This document shows, in pieces, positions 1 to 8,792 of a stretch of 64,000 nt of DNA. Every line of letters starts with the position of its first letter. The first letter of the stretch is position 1. Both the position numbers and the translations under genes were made by a program. The notes beneath the pieces were generated by a model. It was not told the origin of the DNA. It did no database searches and saw only the letters and a program-made list of their open reading frames with translations. This stretch comes from Oscillospiraceae bacterium (GTDB taxonomy: Bacteria > Bacillota > Clostridia > Oscillospirales > Oscillospiraceae): positions 130,587 to 194,586 of the forward strand of contig CACYHB010000001.1 in assembly GCA_902774015.1 (NCBI GenBank). Direction: 5' to 3'.

Positions 1-118
1 CCTGATATTTCAGCCTTTTTCGGACGGCGGGTTATTGTACTCGAGGCGGGCCTTGCCCCCTCGAGCTCCCCCGCTGCTCTGTTTGTTGTGCTTTCAGCGA
101 AGTTTTCTGACAGTCTCG
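1..118. other. non-coding left edge
   Basis: No credible coding sequence is seen here. The stretch contains an imperfect inverted repeat around 38-66 with CTCGAG at both ends and G/C-rich inner arms. It may belong to the 3' region of a gene outside the window. Nothing else is recognised. Confidence 0.4.
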
Positions 119-144
119 AAACACCCGGGATATCCCGGGTGTTT
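119..144. terminator. hairpin terminator after the cit operon
   Basis: A perfect 26-base palindrome (AAACACCCGGGAT and its complement) lies 11 bases beyond the stop of the GPH transporter. It has A-rich and T-rich flanks, so it can terminate in either direction. On the minus strand it would end the citrate operon. Confidence 0.7.
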
Positions 145-155
145 TCCTGTATGGA

Positions 156-1637
156 TCAAATATCTATGCTTTTGTTTTCGTAGTGTTCGCGGAGCTTATG
201 TTCCTTTTTCACCTGCAGTTCTTCGACCTTTCGGCGTGTCAGCGGATAGTAGACAAAGAGCATCAGGGCCATGACGGCGAAAAGGACGGCGGGGATGAGC
301 GTTGCCAGGTCATACATGGTCTTCAGATTGCCGAGGGTCTGCACGGCGCCTTTATCGTACTTGTAGTTCATGCCCAATAGCGCGCCGTTGACGCATACGG
401 CCGAGAGCACCTGCCCCAGCTTGCGGAAGAAGTTGAACACGGAGTATGCGGTGCCGTCGTCACGGCTGCCGGTCTTGACCTCTATATCGTCTATGGCGTC
501 TGTAACCATGGCCCAGAGCTGCATCACCAGAGTCGTAAGTCCGATGCCGCTGACAAGGCAGAGAGCAAGGAAGACCCACATCAGTTTTTCCGGCGCCATG
601 CCGCGCAGAAAGAAGAGCAGAAGATTTGCCGCGGCAGCAGCTGCCACGCCCACGGCACAAACCTCCTTTTTCCCGATTCTCCGCGCCATGCCGGGCAGAA
701 GAAACATCATCACCAGCATGGGAGAGTATGTGCAGGCCTGGGAAGCCAGATTCATCCAGTTGGCATGGAAATAGTCGTCAAAGAGATAGGTATAGAAGCT
801 TTGGGTGAACATTTGCCCGGCAAGAAGCAGCATGGAGATCAGGCTGACAGACACGAAAGCCCGGTTGGAAAAAAGCAGCTTTACCGCACGCCCGGCGGCG
901 CCTTTGCTGAGATTCTGCGGCTTCGTTTTTACCCTTTCGCGGTTGAGCGTGTAGGCGATCAGCAGCATCACAAAGGAGCAGACCGCCATGATCACAACCC
1001 CACGGATCACAGGGCCGTACTGCATGTCGGTGATGGCCTTCCCGTTTTCTCCCAGCACGACATTTCCGTTCGCATCCAGCCGCTTGGCATAAGCAAAGCT
1101 CGCGATCAGAAGAACGGGGATGGAACCCAGCGCGGCGCCGATAGAGCGCCAGACAGAGAGCTTGCTGCGCTCATTTGCGTCTGTGGTCACAACAGAGGCC
1201 AGCGACCCGAAGGGGATCTGCAGCACGGTATAGGCCATGCCGAAGAAAATATAGGTCACCGTGGCATAGATGCAGGTGGCTGTCAATTGTCCCGGTTCCC
1301 CGAGACCGGGGAACTTGTAAAACATCAGCACAGCAGACAGAGAGAGCGGAAGCGCCGCATAGAGGATCCAGGGGCGGTAGCGCCCGCCGCGCCCGGGCCT
1401 GACGGTATCGCAGATGCGGCCCATGATGGGATCGTTGATACCGTCCCAAATGCGCGCCGCAATAAACATCAGCATGATAAAAAGCGGACTGAGGTGGAAA
1501 ATGTCCGTATAGGATTTCTGCAGCAGGGTGGTCACCAGACTGAAAACCAGGCAGCCGGCGGCGTCGATCATGGCGTAGCCGATATAATCCTTTGTCTTCA
1601 AACCGCTGGTACGAGCAATAAAGGAACTTTCGCTCAT
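156..1637 (-). CDS. GPH (MelB-type) sugar:cation symporter
   Basis: This is a polytopic membrane protein of 493 residues, the usual length of the glycoside-pentoside-hexuronide:cation symporter family. The N-terminal part has the family hallmark DGINDPIMGRICD (an acidic helix-2 loop motif) followed by RPW. About 12 hydrophobic segments are visible. I take ATG 1637, preceded by GGGAG, over an upstream in-frame TTG. It starts about 25 bases after the citX-citG stop, so it is probably the last gene of the citrate operon. Its substrate is unknown: the family usually carries glycosides or hexuronates, not citrate. Its presence in a cit operon is therefore unusual. Confidence 0.85.
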   Translation of the reverse strand: MSESSFIARTSGLKTKDYIGYAMIDAAGCLVFSLVTTLLQKSYTDIFHLSPLFIMLMFIAARIWDGINDPIMGRICDTVRPGRGGRYRPWILYAALPLSLSAVLMFYKFPGLGEPGQLTATCIYATVTYIFFGMAYTVLQIPFGSLASVVTTDANERSKLSVWRSIGAALGSIPVLLIASFAYAKRLDANGNVVLGENGKAITDMQYGPVIRGVVIMAVCSFVMLLIAYTLNRERVKTKPQNLSKGAAGRAVKLLFSNRAFVSVSLISMLLLAGQMFTQSFYTYLFDDYFHANWMNLASQACTYSPMLVMMFLLPGMARRIGKKEVCAVGVAAAAAANLLLFFLRGMAPEKLMWVFLALCLVSGIGLTTLVMQLWAMVTDAIDDIEVKTGSRDDGTAYSVFNFFRKLGQVLSAVCVNGALLGMNYKYDKGAVQTLGNLKTMYDLATLIPAVLFAVMALMLFVYYPLTRRKVEELQVKKEHKLREHYENKSIDI

Positions 1638-1661
1638 TTCACACAACTCCCGATTTCTTTT

Positions 1662-3041
1662 TTATCCGGCCCTTTCATCTTCGGAGCCGCCTGAAGGCAG
1701 CAGGCTCCAGTCATACAAAAAATAGCTGACCGCCAGGAGGTCGGCGCAGCCGCCCGGAGAAAGATCCTGCCGGATAAAGGCGGTATCCAACTCCAGGATA
1801 CGCGTCGTTTCAGGCCGAGGGTATTCCGCAAGCAAGCGGCGGACCCTGCCGACGGCAGCATCCGCGAGCTCAGCGCCGCCGCGTTTGATCATGTTTGTGT
1901 CCCCGCCCCTCGCAATCAGGTGCAGGAGGGTGTTGACGCCGGCGTCGTTCCTGCTCATGCCGTCTGAAAGACAGGCGGTCAGCACAGGCAGGCCGGTTTC
2001 AAAAACGGCGGGAAGACCGTCGGCTGCCTCGCCCCGGATTCCGCGCAGCCCTGAGGAGAGAAACAGGCGTTCTCCTGTCGTACGGGCGCGTCCTATCTTT
2101 ACCATGGCGGCAAAGTCTTCATCCACAGCTTTGCGGCATAGTTCTGCGCAGGTTTCGGGAATCCTTTCCGGAAAGAGGTGGGGATTGTCCGGCTGCCAGA
2201 GCCTGCCCAGCGCACCGCAGACTGTGCCGAGCGTGAAGATCGCTCCCTTGTGGGTGTTGACGCCGCCAGTGGCTTCCAGCATTTTCTTCTCCGCTTCCAC
2301 ACCGAGCGTGCGCATGCGGGCAAAGGCTTCCGCCGCCGGAAGTGCCGCCGTTTCGGCACCGACGAGGAAGCAATCCCGCCAGAAGCCGCGGAGGGCGTCA
2401 GCGCTCCGTTCAAAGGTTTCCGGGCACATGTCCCGGTGTGACCCGTTGTTGTTTCGATCTACCAGACCCGGTTTGGGCGTGGTGTATACTTCATCCAGCA
2501 GCGCCTGGTTGGCCAGCGCGTCAGCCCGCTCTGCATCGGCTGCGAGAAGCCCTTCCCGCAGCAAATGCGCAACGGCAGCATTCAGTTCATCCAGATCGTG
2601 GAGCCGCCTGGAGGCGCAGGCGCGCCCGACGGAGCCGCACACCAGGCAGCGCCGTTCCTCAGCCCGGGCGAGCTTCTGACCGTTCGGACCGATCACATCC
2701 ATGTCGTAGAGACGGCCCATGGGGGATGCGTCTTCGAGCTGCGTACAGATTGCTTTCAATTCGGCGGCGTCCGCTTGGACGGCGCAGAGAAATACGTGGC
2801 CTGTGACGGCGTGCCTGACTTGCCGGGAAAGGGTCGCATACCCGGCGTCATTCAGCGCGAGATCCAATTGCCTCAGCCCCTCGTCAAAGGCTCTGCGGAT
2901 CGTGGGGCTGTCTTTAATGGGACCGGGGATGTTCATGGTGAAGGAGAGTACCGGCAGGGCAAACGCAGCCAGAAGCTCTCTCTGCGCCTCGGCACGGCGT
3001 TCGCGGGCGTCAAGCATCTCCTGCAAAGTGACCTCTCTCAT
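1662..3041 (-). CDS. citXG: bifunctional CitX-CitG: holo-citrate lyase synthase and triphosphoribosyl-dephospho-CoA synthase
   Basis: This 459-residue fusion makes and attaches the citrate lyase prosthetic group. The first about 170 residues are CitX-like (SPMGRLYDMDV, then RRCLVCG and a CASRRLHDLDEL stretch), the transferase that loads the ACP subunit. The rest is CitG-like (TTPKPGLVDRNNNGSHRDM, then GVNTHKGAIFTLG), which forms 2'-(5''-triphosphoribosyl)-3'-dephospho-CoA from ATP and dephospho-CoA. Such CitXG fusions are known in several bacteria. Its ATG overlaps the citC stop by one base (TGATG), showing translational coupling. The domain calls are from recognised motifs, so confidence is high. 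Confidence 0.93.
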   Translation of the reverse strand: MREVTLQEMLDARERRAEAQRELLAAFALPVLSFTMNIPGPIKDSPTIRRAFDEGLRQLDLALNDAGYATLSRQVRHAVTGHVFLCAVQADAAELKAICTQLEDASPMGRLYDMDVIGPNGQKLARAEERRCLVCGSVGRACASRRLHDLDELNAAVAHLLREGLLAADAERADALANQALLDEVYTTPKPGLVDRNNNGSHRDMCPETFERSADALRGFWRDCFLVGAETAALPAAEAFARMRTLGVEAEKKMLEATGGVNTHKGAIFTLGTVCGALGRLWQPDNPHLFPERIPETCAELCRKAVDEDFAAMVKIGRARTTGERLFLSSGLRGIRGEAADGLPAVFETGLPVLTACLSDGMSRNDAGVNTLLHLIARGGDTNMIKRGGAELADAAVGRVRRLLAEYPRPETTRILELDTAFIRQDLSPGGCADLLAVSYFLYDWSLLPSGGSEDERAG

Positions 3042-4078
3042 CAGTAGTGTCTCGCCTCGTCCATTGCGCGGATGGCAGCGATCACAGGCGCGGCCTCCCC
3101 GCTTCGGAAATAACGCAGGCTGCTATCCGGCAGCATGAAAGCGGCTTCCTCCAGCTTTCCGTCCTGGATCGCCTGCCTCACAGAGCTGGCGCTCACCGTC
3201 TCGCCGCCGATCGCAAGACGCGGGATCTGATGAAAAGCGATTCCCAGCTTGGGAAGCTCCGCCGCCATGGTCTCGTTGTAGAGCGCCGTCACATGGCTGC
3301 TCTTCTCTTCTCCCGCATATCGGGCGCTGAGATGGAGCGCCGCGGCGATCTTTCCGAAAACGGCCAGATCCAGCTTCGCGTGGGCCAGGATCGCCGCATC
3401 CTCATCCCGGAGGAAATAGCTTGGGAAGGTGGCGGAGGAAATGATATAGGGTCCTGAGTCATGCAGAATCACATTGTCGAGATCGGCGACGCCTTCCCGA
3501 ACCAGTTTTTTCCGGACGGAGAAGGGGATCGGTCCTGACTCCTCACTCAGAAGGAACAGGTGCAGCGTATCATTTTCTGAAGCCGCCCGTTCAATCAGGT
3601 GTCGATGCCCGAGGGTAAAGGGGTTTGCGTTCATGACGACAGCTGCGCTCTTTCCGCCCCGCGCGGTTTCTCCAAGTTTTTTCAAATACCGGGAAAAACC
3701 GTCCCGCCGGTTTTCCATGAACACAAGTTCGCCGTCTACGCGCGCAATTTCGTAGAAACCGAGGTCCTTGAAAATGCGGTCGTTTTTCGCCTTGGTGTAG
3801 AGGAAAACGTGGCTGTTGCCGCGCTCCATCTGTTTTTCAAGCAGATGGCTCACAACCTGATTCATCAGGCCCTCACCCCGGTGCTCCGAGGAGACGGCCA
3901 GGCAGCGCAGTGTGTTTTTGTAGCTGCTGCCCGCGGCAATGAGCGTTCCGTCCTCGTCAAAGACGCCGCAGCTGTAATCCAGATTCCTGTCCCGGCGAAT
4001 TCCCTCGCCGCGCAGCAGAGCATCCATCTGCGCCTGCGTGCGGACGTCGCCGGAAGAGATCGCTCCGAGTGAAGCCAT
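3041..4078 (-). CDS. citC: [citrate (pro-3S)-lyase] ligase (acetate:SH-citrate lyase ligase)
   Basis: This 345-residue enzyme acetylates the thiol of the citrate lyase ACP prosthetic group using ATP and acetate, which activates the lyase. An N-terminal GNAT-like region (about residues 30-110, with RGEGLMNQVV) is followed by a nucleotidyltransferase domain. The latter carries NANPFTLGHRHLIE, the expected HxGH-type nucleotide-binding motif. Length and architecture match CitC. The start ATG has a strong AAGGAGG site. A hairpin just upstream separates it from the transporter gene. It is followed directly by citX-citG with a one-base overlap. Confidence 0.95.
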   Translation of the reverse strand: MASLGAISSGDVRTQAQMDALLRGEGIRRDRNLDYSCGVFDEDGTLIAAGSSYKNTLRCLAVSSEHRGEGLMNQVVSHLLEKQMERGNSHVFLYTKAKNDRIFKDLGFYEIARVDGELVFMENRRDGFSRYLKKLGETARGGKSAAVVMNANPFTLGHRHLIERAASENDTLHLFLLSEESGPIPFSVRKKLVREGVADLDNVILHDSGPYIISSATFPSYFLRDEDAAILAHAKLDLAVFGKIAAALHLSARYAGEEKSSHVTALYNETMAAELPKLGIAFHQIPRLAIGGETVSASSVRQAIQDGKLEEAAFMLPDSSLRYFRSGEAAPVIAAIRAMDEARHY

Positions 4079-4100
4079 GTTATCCTCCTTGCCTGAAAAG

Positions 4101-4130
4101 GATCCCCCTGATCCTAAAACCAGGGGGATC
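4101..4130 (-). terminator. intra-operon hairpin between citrate transporter and citC
   Basis: Two 10-base perfect arms (GATCCCCCTG and its complement) enclose a 10-base loop. On the minus strand the hairpin is followed by CTTTTC and then the citC ribosome site. It could be a weak terminator or attenuator that lowers citC, citXG and symporter expression relative to the lyase subunits, or an RNA-stabilising structure. Confidence 0.5.
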
Positions 4131-4153
4131 GAATCGTGTGTGGACCGTATCTC

Positions 4154-5566
4154 TTACAGAGGCATGACGCCGATGATGATGGCGAAGAGCATGCAGAGGA
4201 TCGAGAAGATCCAGACGTAGAAGAAGCTCGCTTTGATGTGGTCCTTGATATCCACGTCCGCAAGGCCGGTGCCCAGCAGGGTGGCAGGCACCATGGGGCT
4301 GATGAAGGTGGCGCAGTTGCGGCAGACAACCATGGCTACGGCAATGGGCAGAGCTTCGACGCCGAAGGCCTGGCCGATGCCGATGATGACGGGCATCAGA
4401 CCGTAGAAGTAGCTGTCGGTATCGAAGGCAAGCGCCAGAGGCACGGACAGGAAGCCGATGACCAGAGGCAGGTTCTTGCCGAGCGCGGCGGGCAGGATAC
4501 CGGAGACGATGCCGGCGAGGCAGCGCACAACGGAGGGGATCGCGCCCTCAGGCAGCTCCATGACCTTGGCGGAGATGACCTTGCCGTCGACGCCGATGCT
4601 GGAGGTCAGCACGCCCATCAGAACGGCGGCGCCCATCAGGGTGGAACACATCATCAGAGCGGGACCGGCGTGGAGGTTGATGATTTTCTTGTGCATTTTG
4701 GCGGTGAAGCCGTAGTTGACGAAGAGCGCGATGGCGCAGCCGATCATGAAGGGGAAGTAGGTGGGAAGATCGAAGCCGTCGCCCCAGATCAGCAGGAAGA
4801 TGACGCCGATGGTGAGCAGCACGTTAAAGAGAAAGAGCTTGGGACGGGCCAGATCGTTCTGGGCCTCTTCAGCGGTCTCTTCCAGGTCTACCGTGCCCTC
4901 GATCTCAGCCAGCTTGCCGTTAAGACCGGCGCCGCGTTTTTTCTCCTGAAGACCGGTCAGGAATGCATGAACAAGGGCCAGCACGATGCCGAAGATCTGG
5001 ATGGGAAGGATGGTCTGCCAGAGGCTGCCGGCCTCAATGCCGAGAACGGAGGCCGCGCGCATGGTGGGGCCGGCCCAGGGCATCAGGTTCAGAACGCCCA
5101 TGGCAAGGACCGCGATGCGCAGCAGGGAGGTCTTGCGCATGTGCATGCGCTTGAAGACAGGCAGCATGGCGGGAACTACGATACAGAAGGTGGAGGCGCC
5201 GCCGCCGTCCAGATGGCCGATCAGCGCGATGACAGCGGTCATCATGCAGACGCCGACAACACTGTCGCCCACCAGTTTCATAAGCTTGTTGATGATGACG
5301 TCAAACATGCCCGCGTCCGTCATGATGCCGAAGTACAAAACGGAGAACACGAACAGGGCCGCGGTGGGGCCGGTGCTGGAGAAGCCGGATTTGATCATGG
5401 CGGAGAAGTTCTCGCCCGTGATCCAGCCGGAGATGATCAGGATCAGAGCCAGAATGGTGGGCCATACGATAAAGGCAATGGCCGGCTGGGTTTTGCTCTT
5501 GAACAGGGTGACAACGATGGCTGCGATGGTCAGCAGGCCAAGGATGCCGACTACGGTTGTACTCAT
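4154..5566 (-). CDS. CitMHS-family citrate transporter
   Basis: This is a 470-residue integral membrane protein with about 12 hydrophobic segments. It resembles the CitMHS family of metal-citrate:cation symporters (Bacillus CitM/CitH). Visible family features are the GHLDGGGAST stretch near residue 137, the NLMPWAGPTMR motif near 180 and the C-terminal NCATFISPMVPATLLGTGL. It lies between citF and citC on the same strand, so citrate is the likely substrate. The start ATG follows GAGGG. The co-transported metal ion cannot be read from the sequence. Confidence 0.9.
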   Translation of the reverse strand: MSTTVVGILGLLTIAAIVVTLFKSKTQPAIAFIVWPTILALILIISGWITGENFSAMIKSGFSSTGPTAALFVFSVLYFGIMTDAGMFDVIINKLMKLVGDSVVGVCMMTAVIALIGHLDGGGASTFCIVVPAMLPVFKRMHMRKTSLLRIAVLAMGVLNLMPWAGPTMRAASVLGIEAGSLWQTILPIQIFGIVLALVHAFLTGLQEKKRGAGLNGKLAEIEGTVDLEETAEEAQNDLARPKLFLFNVLLTIGVIFLLIWGDGFDLPTYFPFMIGCAIALFVNYGFTAKMHKKIINLHAGPALMMCSTLMGAAVLMGVLTSSIGVDGKVISAKVMELPEGAIPSVVRCLAGIVSGILPAALGKNLPLVIGFLSVPLALAFDTDSYFYGLMPVIIGIGQAFGVEALPIAVAMVVCRNCATFISPMVPATLLGTGLADVDIKDHIKASFFYVWIFSILCMLFAIIIGVMPL

Positions 5567-5649
5567 GTTTTTTCCCTCACTTTTCTCGTTATTTTTCTGG
5601 AACAGACGGAGCCGTTCCGGAGGTACAGGGAATCGCGGGAACGCATGGT

Positions 5650-7215
5650 TCAGTCTTCGTCAAGCGTGTAGGGCTTGATCTTGCGGATCACGTCCAGAAT
5701 GGTGCCGTCGCGGGCTTCCAGTACGGCGACGACCTTATCCTCCCACTGCAGATCATCAGGACGGCCGACAAGGGAGTAGGCTTTTTCCTTCAGCTCCTCA
5801 ATGGGGACATGCTTGATTCCGGCCATATCCAGGCAGGTGGACAGGTCGGGGCGCAGCGGATTGACAGCAATGCCGTAATCGGTCACCAGCACGTCGACAC
5901 AGTCGCCCGGCGTGGTAACTGTAACCACATGCTCACAAACGGTGGCCATGCGGCCGCGGATCAGAGGCGTCACGATGATGCAGCACTTGGCGCCAGCCGC
6001 AGTGTCGGGGTGGCCGCCGGGCGCGCCGCGAAGCACACCGTCCGAGCCGGTGAGGACGTTGACGTTGAAGCCGGTGTCGATCTCAAGGGCAGCCAGCACC
6101 ACAAAGTCCAGCTTGTTGACGAAAGCGCCCTTGTTGGCAGGATTTGCATACTGGGAGGCGGACATTTCAAAGTGATTGGGAGTCTGGTTGATGGAGTTCA
6201 CGGCGTCCAGATCAAAGTCCTGCACGTCAATGACCTTGCCGACCTTACCCTTCTTCAGAAGCTCTACCATCGGACCGCAGATGCCGCCGATTGCCCAGCC
6301 CATCTTGATGTTCCGCTCATCCATGTACTTTTCCAGGAACAGGTTTGCGGCAAGGGAGGGGCCGCCCACGCCTGTCTGGAAGGAGAAGCCGTCCTTGAAA
6401 TACGGGGTGGCGGCGATGACCCTGGCCACATCCTCGGCCATCATCAGGTCACGCGGGTTCTGACTGATGCGAGCCGCGGCGGAAGCGATTTTCTTGGGAT
6501 TTCCGATGGAATCGACCACTACGACCGCGTCCACGTCGATGGCCTCCACGGAGGCGGGCATGTTCGGAAAGTCCACCAGACAGTCGGTGACGACAATCAC
6601 ATGGTCCGCGTACCTTGCGTCCGTCATGGCATAGCCCATGGAGCCGCAGTTGGACTTCCCACCGATACCGCGGCAGTTGCCCACGCAGTCGCTGGTGGGC
6701 GCGGCGATGAAGGCAATGTCGATATGCACCTCTCCGCCCTCAATGGCGCGGGGACGGCCGCCGTGGCTGCGGATGATGGCGGGTGTCTTCAGCTTGCCGG
6801 CGGAGACGACCTCGCCCATACGGCCGCGGATGCCGCTGGTCTGGATGCCGACGACCTTACCCTGCTCGATGTAATCGGCGATGGGGTCATGTGCGTTGCC
6901 CAGGGAGGACGCGGCGATGGTCAGATCGTCAAGACCCAACTTCTCAATGGCGGTCCTCATGACCATGTTGACCACGTAGTCGCCGTCACGCAGATGGTGG
7001 TGGAAGGAGAAAGTCATACCGCTTTTGGCACCGCACTGGATCATGGCGTCGGCCAAAGACTCCACGATCTTGCTCTCCTGGGGCTTTTCACAGCGGCGGG
7101 TGCGGGGAGACGCCTTCTGGATATATCTCCCATCCATGTAGTTCTTGCCCTGATAGACCTCTCTGCCGTCCTTGAGCAGGAAGTCCGGGATCTCTCTGCC
7201 TACTGCGTTTTTCAT
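5650..7215 (-). CDS. citF: citrate lyase alpha subunit (acetyl-ACP:citrate ACP-transferase)
   Basis: This 521-residue protein matches the CitF family length and sequence. It starts MKNAVGREIPDFLL, and has GMTFSFHHHLRDGD near residue 65 and GIRGRMGEVVSAG. It exchanges the acetyl group on the ACP thioester for citrate, giving citryl-ACP and acetate. Its ATG overlaps the citE stop by four bases (ATGA), and GGGAGG precedes it. It works with CitD and CitE in the citrate lyase complex in the cytoplasm. Confidence 0.96.
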   Translation of the reverse strand: MKNAVGREIPDFLLKDGREVYQGKNYMDGRYIQKASPRTRRCEKPQESKIVESLADAMIQCGAKSGMTFSFHHHLRDGDYVVNMVMRTAIEKLGLDDLTIAASSLGNAHDPIADYIEQGKVVGIQTSGIRGRMGEVVSAGKLKTPAIIRSHGGRPRAIEGGEVHIDIAFIAAPTSDCVGNCRGIGGKSNCGSMGYAMTDARYADHVIVVTDCLVDFPNMPASVEAIDVDAVVVVDSIGNPKKIASAAARISQNPRDLMMAEDVARVIAATPYFKDGFSFQTGVGGPSLAANLFLEKYMDERNIKMGWAIGGICGPMVELLKKGKVGKVIDVQDFDLDAVNSINQTPNHFEMSASQYANPANKGAFVNKLDFVVLAALEIDTGFNVNVLTGSDGVLRGAPGGHPDTAAGAKCCIIVTPLIRGRMATVCEHVVTVTTPGDCVDVLVTDYGIAVNPLRPDLSTCLDMAGIKHVPIEELKEKAYSLVGRPDDLQWEDKVVAVLEARDGTILDVIRKIKPYTLDED

Positions 7216-8126
7216 ACCAGATCTCCCTCCCAGAGCCCGCAGGCGCGGGCCAGCTTCAAGGTCCTCTCGGCACCGGGAATGAAAGCGATGTCGATCATCT
7301 TGCCGTCCACGGTAAAGACGCCGACGCCTGCGGCGCTCTGCTCACGGTAGGCGCGCACGATCTTCTCCGCCTGGAGGATCTCCTTTTCGGTCGGCGCGAA
7401 GACCTGGTGGACAAAGCGGATCTGCTTGGGGTTGATGAGGCTCTTGCCGTCAAAGCCCATGGCTTTGTTCTGCAGGACTTCAGCCTCAAAGCCTTCCTGA
7501 TCGTCCAGATTGGTAAATACGGTGTCAAAGCACTGGATGCCGGCGGCGCGGGCCGCGATCAGCATCTGGCCGCGGGCGGCCAGCATGTCCACGCCGTCTC
7601 GCTGCGGCGTGGTCTGCATGCACTTGCGGAAGTCGCCGCCGGAAATGGCTACGCCGAACATGCGCGGGGAAGCGGCACAGATCTCATAGGCGTTGAGGAT
7701 GCCCTTGGGGCTCTCCAGCGCTGCCATGAGAAGCGTGCGTCCCTTTTCCACGCCGAATTCCTCTTCAGCAGCTTCCACGGCCTTTTCGACCGTCAGCACA
7801 TCCTGCGCACTCTCGCATTTGGCGATGCGGATACCGTCGGCTCCGCCCGCAACGCAGACGCGGATGTCCTCCTGCCAGTGCGGCGTGTCCAGACCGTTGA
7901 TGCGAACGATGACTTCGGTCTCGCCGTAGTCGATGGTTTTCAGCGCATGGTACAGGGAAAAGCGGGCAGCGTCTTTCTGATTCTCGGCGACAGCGTCCTC
8001 CAGATCCAGCATGATGCTGTCGCATCCGTAGATATAGGCATCTTTGATGAGTCCGGGCTTCTGCGCGTTCATGAACATCATGGTGCGGCGCAGCCGGAAG
8101 CGTTCGGGTCTGGGTCTCGGTATCAT
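7212..8126 (-). CDS. citE: citrate lyase beta subunit (citryl-ACP lyase)
   Basis: This protein of about 304 residues cleaves citryl-ACP to acetyl-ACP and oxaloacetate. It is a TIM-barrel of the HpcH/CitE family, with IMLDLEDAVAENQKDAARF near the N-terminus, VRINGLDT, ALESPKGILNAYEI and DGKSLINPKQI. The longer reading frame (to 8189) would overlap most of the end of citD. I choose ATG 8126 because it gives the usual ATGA overlap with citD, is preceded by GGAGG, and gives the normal family length. It is coupled to citF downstream. Confidence 0.94.
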   Translation of the reverse strand: MIPRPRPERFRLRRTMMFMNAQKPGLIKDAYIYGCDSIMLDLEDAVAENQKDAARFSLYHALKTIDYGETEVIVRINGLDTPHWQEDIRVCVAGGADGIRIAKCESAQDVLTVEKAVEAAEEEFGVEKGRTLLMAALESPKGILNAYEICAASPRMFGVAISGGDFRKCMQTTPQRDGVDMLAARGQMLIAARAAGIQCFDTVFTNLDDQEGFEAEVLQNKAMGFDGKSLINPKQIRFVHQVFAPTEKEILQAEKIVRAYREQSAAGVGVFTVDGKMIDIAFIPGAERTLKLARACGLWEGDLV

Positions 8127-8425
8127 CTGACAGCACCTCCCCAGGGAACATTGGAGGCGGAGGCGTCGCAGCTGCGGAAGACCGCGCATTCCACGCGGGC
8201 TTTGATGGTGCAGTCCAGCGCGCCCTTGTCCACAACGGTTACCCGGGCATTTTCAACGCCCAGGCGCTCAAGCGTTTCCAACACGGTGGCCTTGATCTGG
8301 CGACCGTACTGGTTCATGACGCTGCTCTCCAGAAACAGCTCGATCCCGTCGTCCGAGGGTTCAACGGCGACCTGCGCGTCACTGGATTCCAGCGTGCCTG
8401 CAATGGCTGGCTTTTTGATTTCCAA
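8123..8425 (-). CDS. citD: citrate lyase gamma subunit (acyl carrier protein)
   Basis: This 100-residue acyl carrier subunit carries the phosphoribosyl-dephospho-CoA group. The N-terminal PAIAGTLESSDAQV aligns with Escherichia coli CitD, and Ser14 in GTLES is at the known attachment position. A conserved VDKGALDC stretch is also present. The start is TTG: no in-frame ATG fits, and AGGAGG lies 8 bases upstream. It is the first gene of the operon, and its stop overlaps the citE start. Confidence 0.94.
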   Translation of the reverse strand: MEIKKPAIAGTLESSDAQVAVEPSDDGIELFLESSVMNQYGRQIKATVLETLERLGVENARVTVVDKGALDCTIKARVECAVFRSCDASASNVPWGGAVR

Positions 8426-8469
8426 TGGGCATTCCTCCTCATGGCGTAGTTGCGAAAATGCTTGTCATA

Positions 8470-8498
8470 ATTGTATCATTTAACCAGCTTTATGGCAA
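8470..8498 (-). promoter_or_regulatory. predicted promoter of the citrate operon
   Basis: Read on the minus strand: TTGCCA (8498-8493), a 17-base spacer, then TACAAT (8475-8470). The first gene, citD, starts 45 bases downstream. The match to the sigma-70/sigma-A consensus is good. No operator palindrome was recognised nearby. Confidence 0.65.
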
Positions 8499-8620
8499 AC
8501 ATTTTTCTCAATTTTTGTCAAAAATCTTTTAATGGGAAGCAGGAAACGCCGGGAATGCTTTCTTCAGAGGATTCTTAGCAATCGTTCGTCGGGCTGTCAC
8601 TCTCTTTGGCTTGTGCGAGT

Positions 8621-8700
8621 GAGATTCAAGTCTCCCCGAATGAGAAGGACTCCATGACCGAGCGGTCATGGAGCCCTTTTGGTCGGAGTGGGGAGACTTG
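8621..8700. repeat. 80-base tRNA-3'-end/terminator repeat, copy 1
   Basis: This unit matches 8793-8872 at 77 of 80 positions. Its last 21 bases on the minus strand equal the 3' end of the tRNA-Pro gene including CCA, but no tRNA body follows. The central hairpin (about 8648-8675) is retained. The A-run that would give the terminator U-tract is mutated to GAGAAG. It looks like a decayed duplicate. Confidence 0.8.
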
Positions 8701-8743
8701 CAGGCATTTTACACTTGCGGGAGACGCGAAAAATCAAAGAATT

Positions 8744-8788
8744 CGCCAGTGTTTGCACTGGCTCATGCACAGCCCCTGCGGGCTGTGC
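8744..8788. repeat. two adjacent short hairpins between the repeat copies
   Basis: GCCAGTG...CACTGGC (about 8744-8761) and GCACAGCCC CTGC GGGCTGTGC (8767-8788) are perfect stems of 7 and 9 bases. They lie between the two 80-base units. Neither has a T-run, so neither is a typical terminator. Confidence 0.6.
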
Positions 8789-8792
8789 GGCT

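Noticed and set aside
4136-7350. Long plus-strand frames (511 and 597 residues) opposite the citrate transporter and citF
   Set aside because: They are rich in His, Gly and Asp in a way typical of antisense frames. The minus-strand genes are clear family members.
8127-8189. Longer citE start inside citD
   Set aside because: It would overlap citD by about 66 bases with no ribosome site; ATG 8126 gives the ATGA overlap and normal length.
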